Shown here one piece after another: positions 24,634 to 25,304 of a DNA stretch of 25,304 nt; the first letter of the stretch is position 1; each line of letters starts with the position of its first letter. Under the pieces are notes generated by a model. That model was not told the origin of the DNA, made no database searches, and worked only from the letters and a program-made list of their open reading frames with translations. The DNA is from a virus. The stretch covers positions 1 through 25,304 of the IMG/VR virus record IMGVR_UViG_3300029319_000461. One strand, written 5' to 3'. The position numbers and the translations under genes are program-made.

Positions 24634-25304
24634 GTTTAGTCCTCAATTCATTAAAGACTATATTACTGAAAAGCTGAAGGAAGATTACCGTATATCTTCA
24701 AATAATCGGGAAATGATTATCCCATCAGTATTTATAGACAATGACTACAAAAGGCATATGAGCATTAACCTAGAGACGGGTCTCTGGCAGTGCTTCAAAA
24801 CAGGCAATACGGGTAATTTCATCAAACTATACTCTCTTTTGGAGGGTATCAGTTACAGGGCGGCAGAGTCCAAGCTCCTATTTCAAGGTCTGGAAGCAGG
24901 TAGACTAGATCTGTGGGAGGAACACTCCACGGAAAAGCCCACTTACGAGAGGCAGGTTCATAAATTTGATGTCAGCGGATTTATCCCCGTAAACATCGAC
25001 AGTTATGACAGCGACAACCAACTTGTCATCAGGGCATGGAAGTTTCTCATGGACCGAAAGCTCTTTAATCTTGCTGAATACGAGGAGGAGCCTTACTATG
25101 TTTCAACAGAAGGAAAATACAGGGGACGCCTCATCATCCCGTTCAAAGATTACGACGGCGAGATCTTCTTTTTTCAGGCGAGGAGTCTAATGCATGGCGT
25201 TACACCCAAGTACCTGAATCCTAGCTCCGAAAATGGCGTAAAATCGAGCAATATTCTTTACCCCTTCGACTTTGAGCGCGAACACCTATGTATTTGCGAA
25301 GGAC
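24632..25304 (+). CDS. Toprim DNA primase with degenerate zinc ribbon, 3' end outside window
   Basis: 224 codons are visible to the right edge. Residues 28-65 follow the layout of a primase zinc-binding domain (I-I-P-S, H-M-S-I-N, W-Q-C-F-K-T-G, G-N-F-I), but of the usual four ligands only C54 remains: the C-P-x-C pair is I-P-S-V, and C-F-x-C is C-F-K-T. Residues ~160-205 match the region before the Toprim in DnaG/T7-type primases (G-R-L-I-I-P-F, D-G-E-I-F-F-F-Q-A-R-S-L, P-K-Y-L-N-P). The window ends at C-I-C-E-G, the first Toprim motif with its catalytic Glu (E223). The enzyme would make RNA primers for phage replication. The start overlaps the nuclease start at CATG, and no clear Shine-Dalgarno is seen. 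A primase-helicase fusion cannot be ruled out from this fragment. Confidence 0.82.
   Translation, partial: MFSPQFIKDYITEKLKEDYRISSNNREMIIPSVFIDNDYKRHMSINLETGLWQCFKTGNTGNFIKLYSLLEGISYRAAESKLLFQGLEAGRLDLWEEHSTEKPTYERQVHKFDVSGFIPVNIDSYDSDNQLVIRAWKFLMDRKLFNLAEYEEEPYYVSTEGKYRGRLIIPFKDYDGEIFFFQARSLMHGVTPKYLNPSSENGVKSSNILYPFDFEREHLCICEG
24640..24644 (-). promoter_or_regulatory. Ribosome binding site of the nuclease, inside the primase gene
   Basis: GAGGA on the minus strand, six bases before the nuclease ATG at 24633. Because the two genes diverge from a shared CATG, this site lies within primase codons 3-5. Confidence 0.6.

Noticed and set aside
1-25304. Prophage in a bacterial chromosome, or a tailocin/injection system
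   Set aside because: No integrase, attachment site or host gene is visible, and the adjoining primase and exonuclease argue for a replicating phage genome. The window alone cannot exclude integration elsewhere.

Overview
The window is about 25.3 kb of a compact, AT-rich tailed-phage genome. It most resembles a contractile-tailed (T4-like) phage of marine type. The evidence is a single leftward run of twelve or thirteen overlapping genes for the tail, baseplate and host-recognition structures (positions 1-23542, minus strand), followed by a short non-structural segment with a RecB/Cas4-like nuclease and a Toprim primase (23570-25304). There is no rRNA, tRNA, insertion sequence, CRISPR array or integrase, and no non-coding stretch longer than about 30 bases. 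The phage assignment comes from gp25-, gp6-, gp5- and gpI-like proteins in one operon. The marine assignment is an inference from the sulfatase and the lectin-like modules.

Reading the structural operon in its direction of transcription (right to left): an unrecognised 204-residue protein; a tape-measure-like protein of T4 gp29 size; a 323-residue tube/baseplate adaptor candidate; a short gp53/LysM-like wedge protein; a 1054-residue hub candidate; a 62-residue basic protein; a gp5-like central spike without a visible lysozyme domain; an 891-residue protein ending in a LamG-like fold; gp25; gp6 (baseplate J); a 2187-residue protein with a P2 gpI/T4 gp7-like region and jelly-roll-like modules; a 601-residue fibre or adhesin with a jelly-roll carbohydrate-binding-like insert; and, last, a gene running off the left edge. 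Almost every junction is ATGA, TAATG, TAAATG or a short overlap, so the genes are probably one translationally coupled unit.

The most striking gene is that last one. From the ATG at 2432 an open frame of at least 810 codons reaches the left edge without a stop. Its first ~210 residues look like a phage tail-attachment module shared with the preceding fibre protein. The rest is a type I (formylglycine) sulfatase with all ten canonical active-site residues: D235, D236, C303 in a C-S-P-T-R motif, R307, K416, H418, H572, D647, N648 and K718. The likely reading is a virion-borne sulfatase, used like a tailspike enzyme to desulfate a sulfated host capsule, exopolysaccharide or algal glycan. It would need a formylglycine-generating enzyme, most probably the host's, to become active. 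With the jelly-roll and LamG-like proteins, the baseplate appears built to bind and modify glycans.

On the right, a 97-residue, very AT-rich plus-strand gene diverges from the tail operon and meets the nuclease tail to tail at a shared CTAG (stop codons on both strands). The nuclease and primase diverge from a shared CATG (start codons on both strands). The primase has a zinc-ribbon-like N-terminus that has lost most of the expected cysteines, and it runs off the right edge at its Toprim glutamate.
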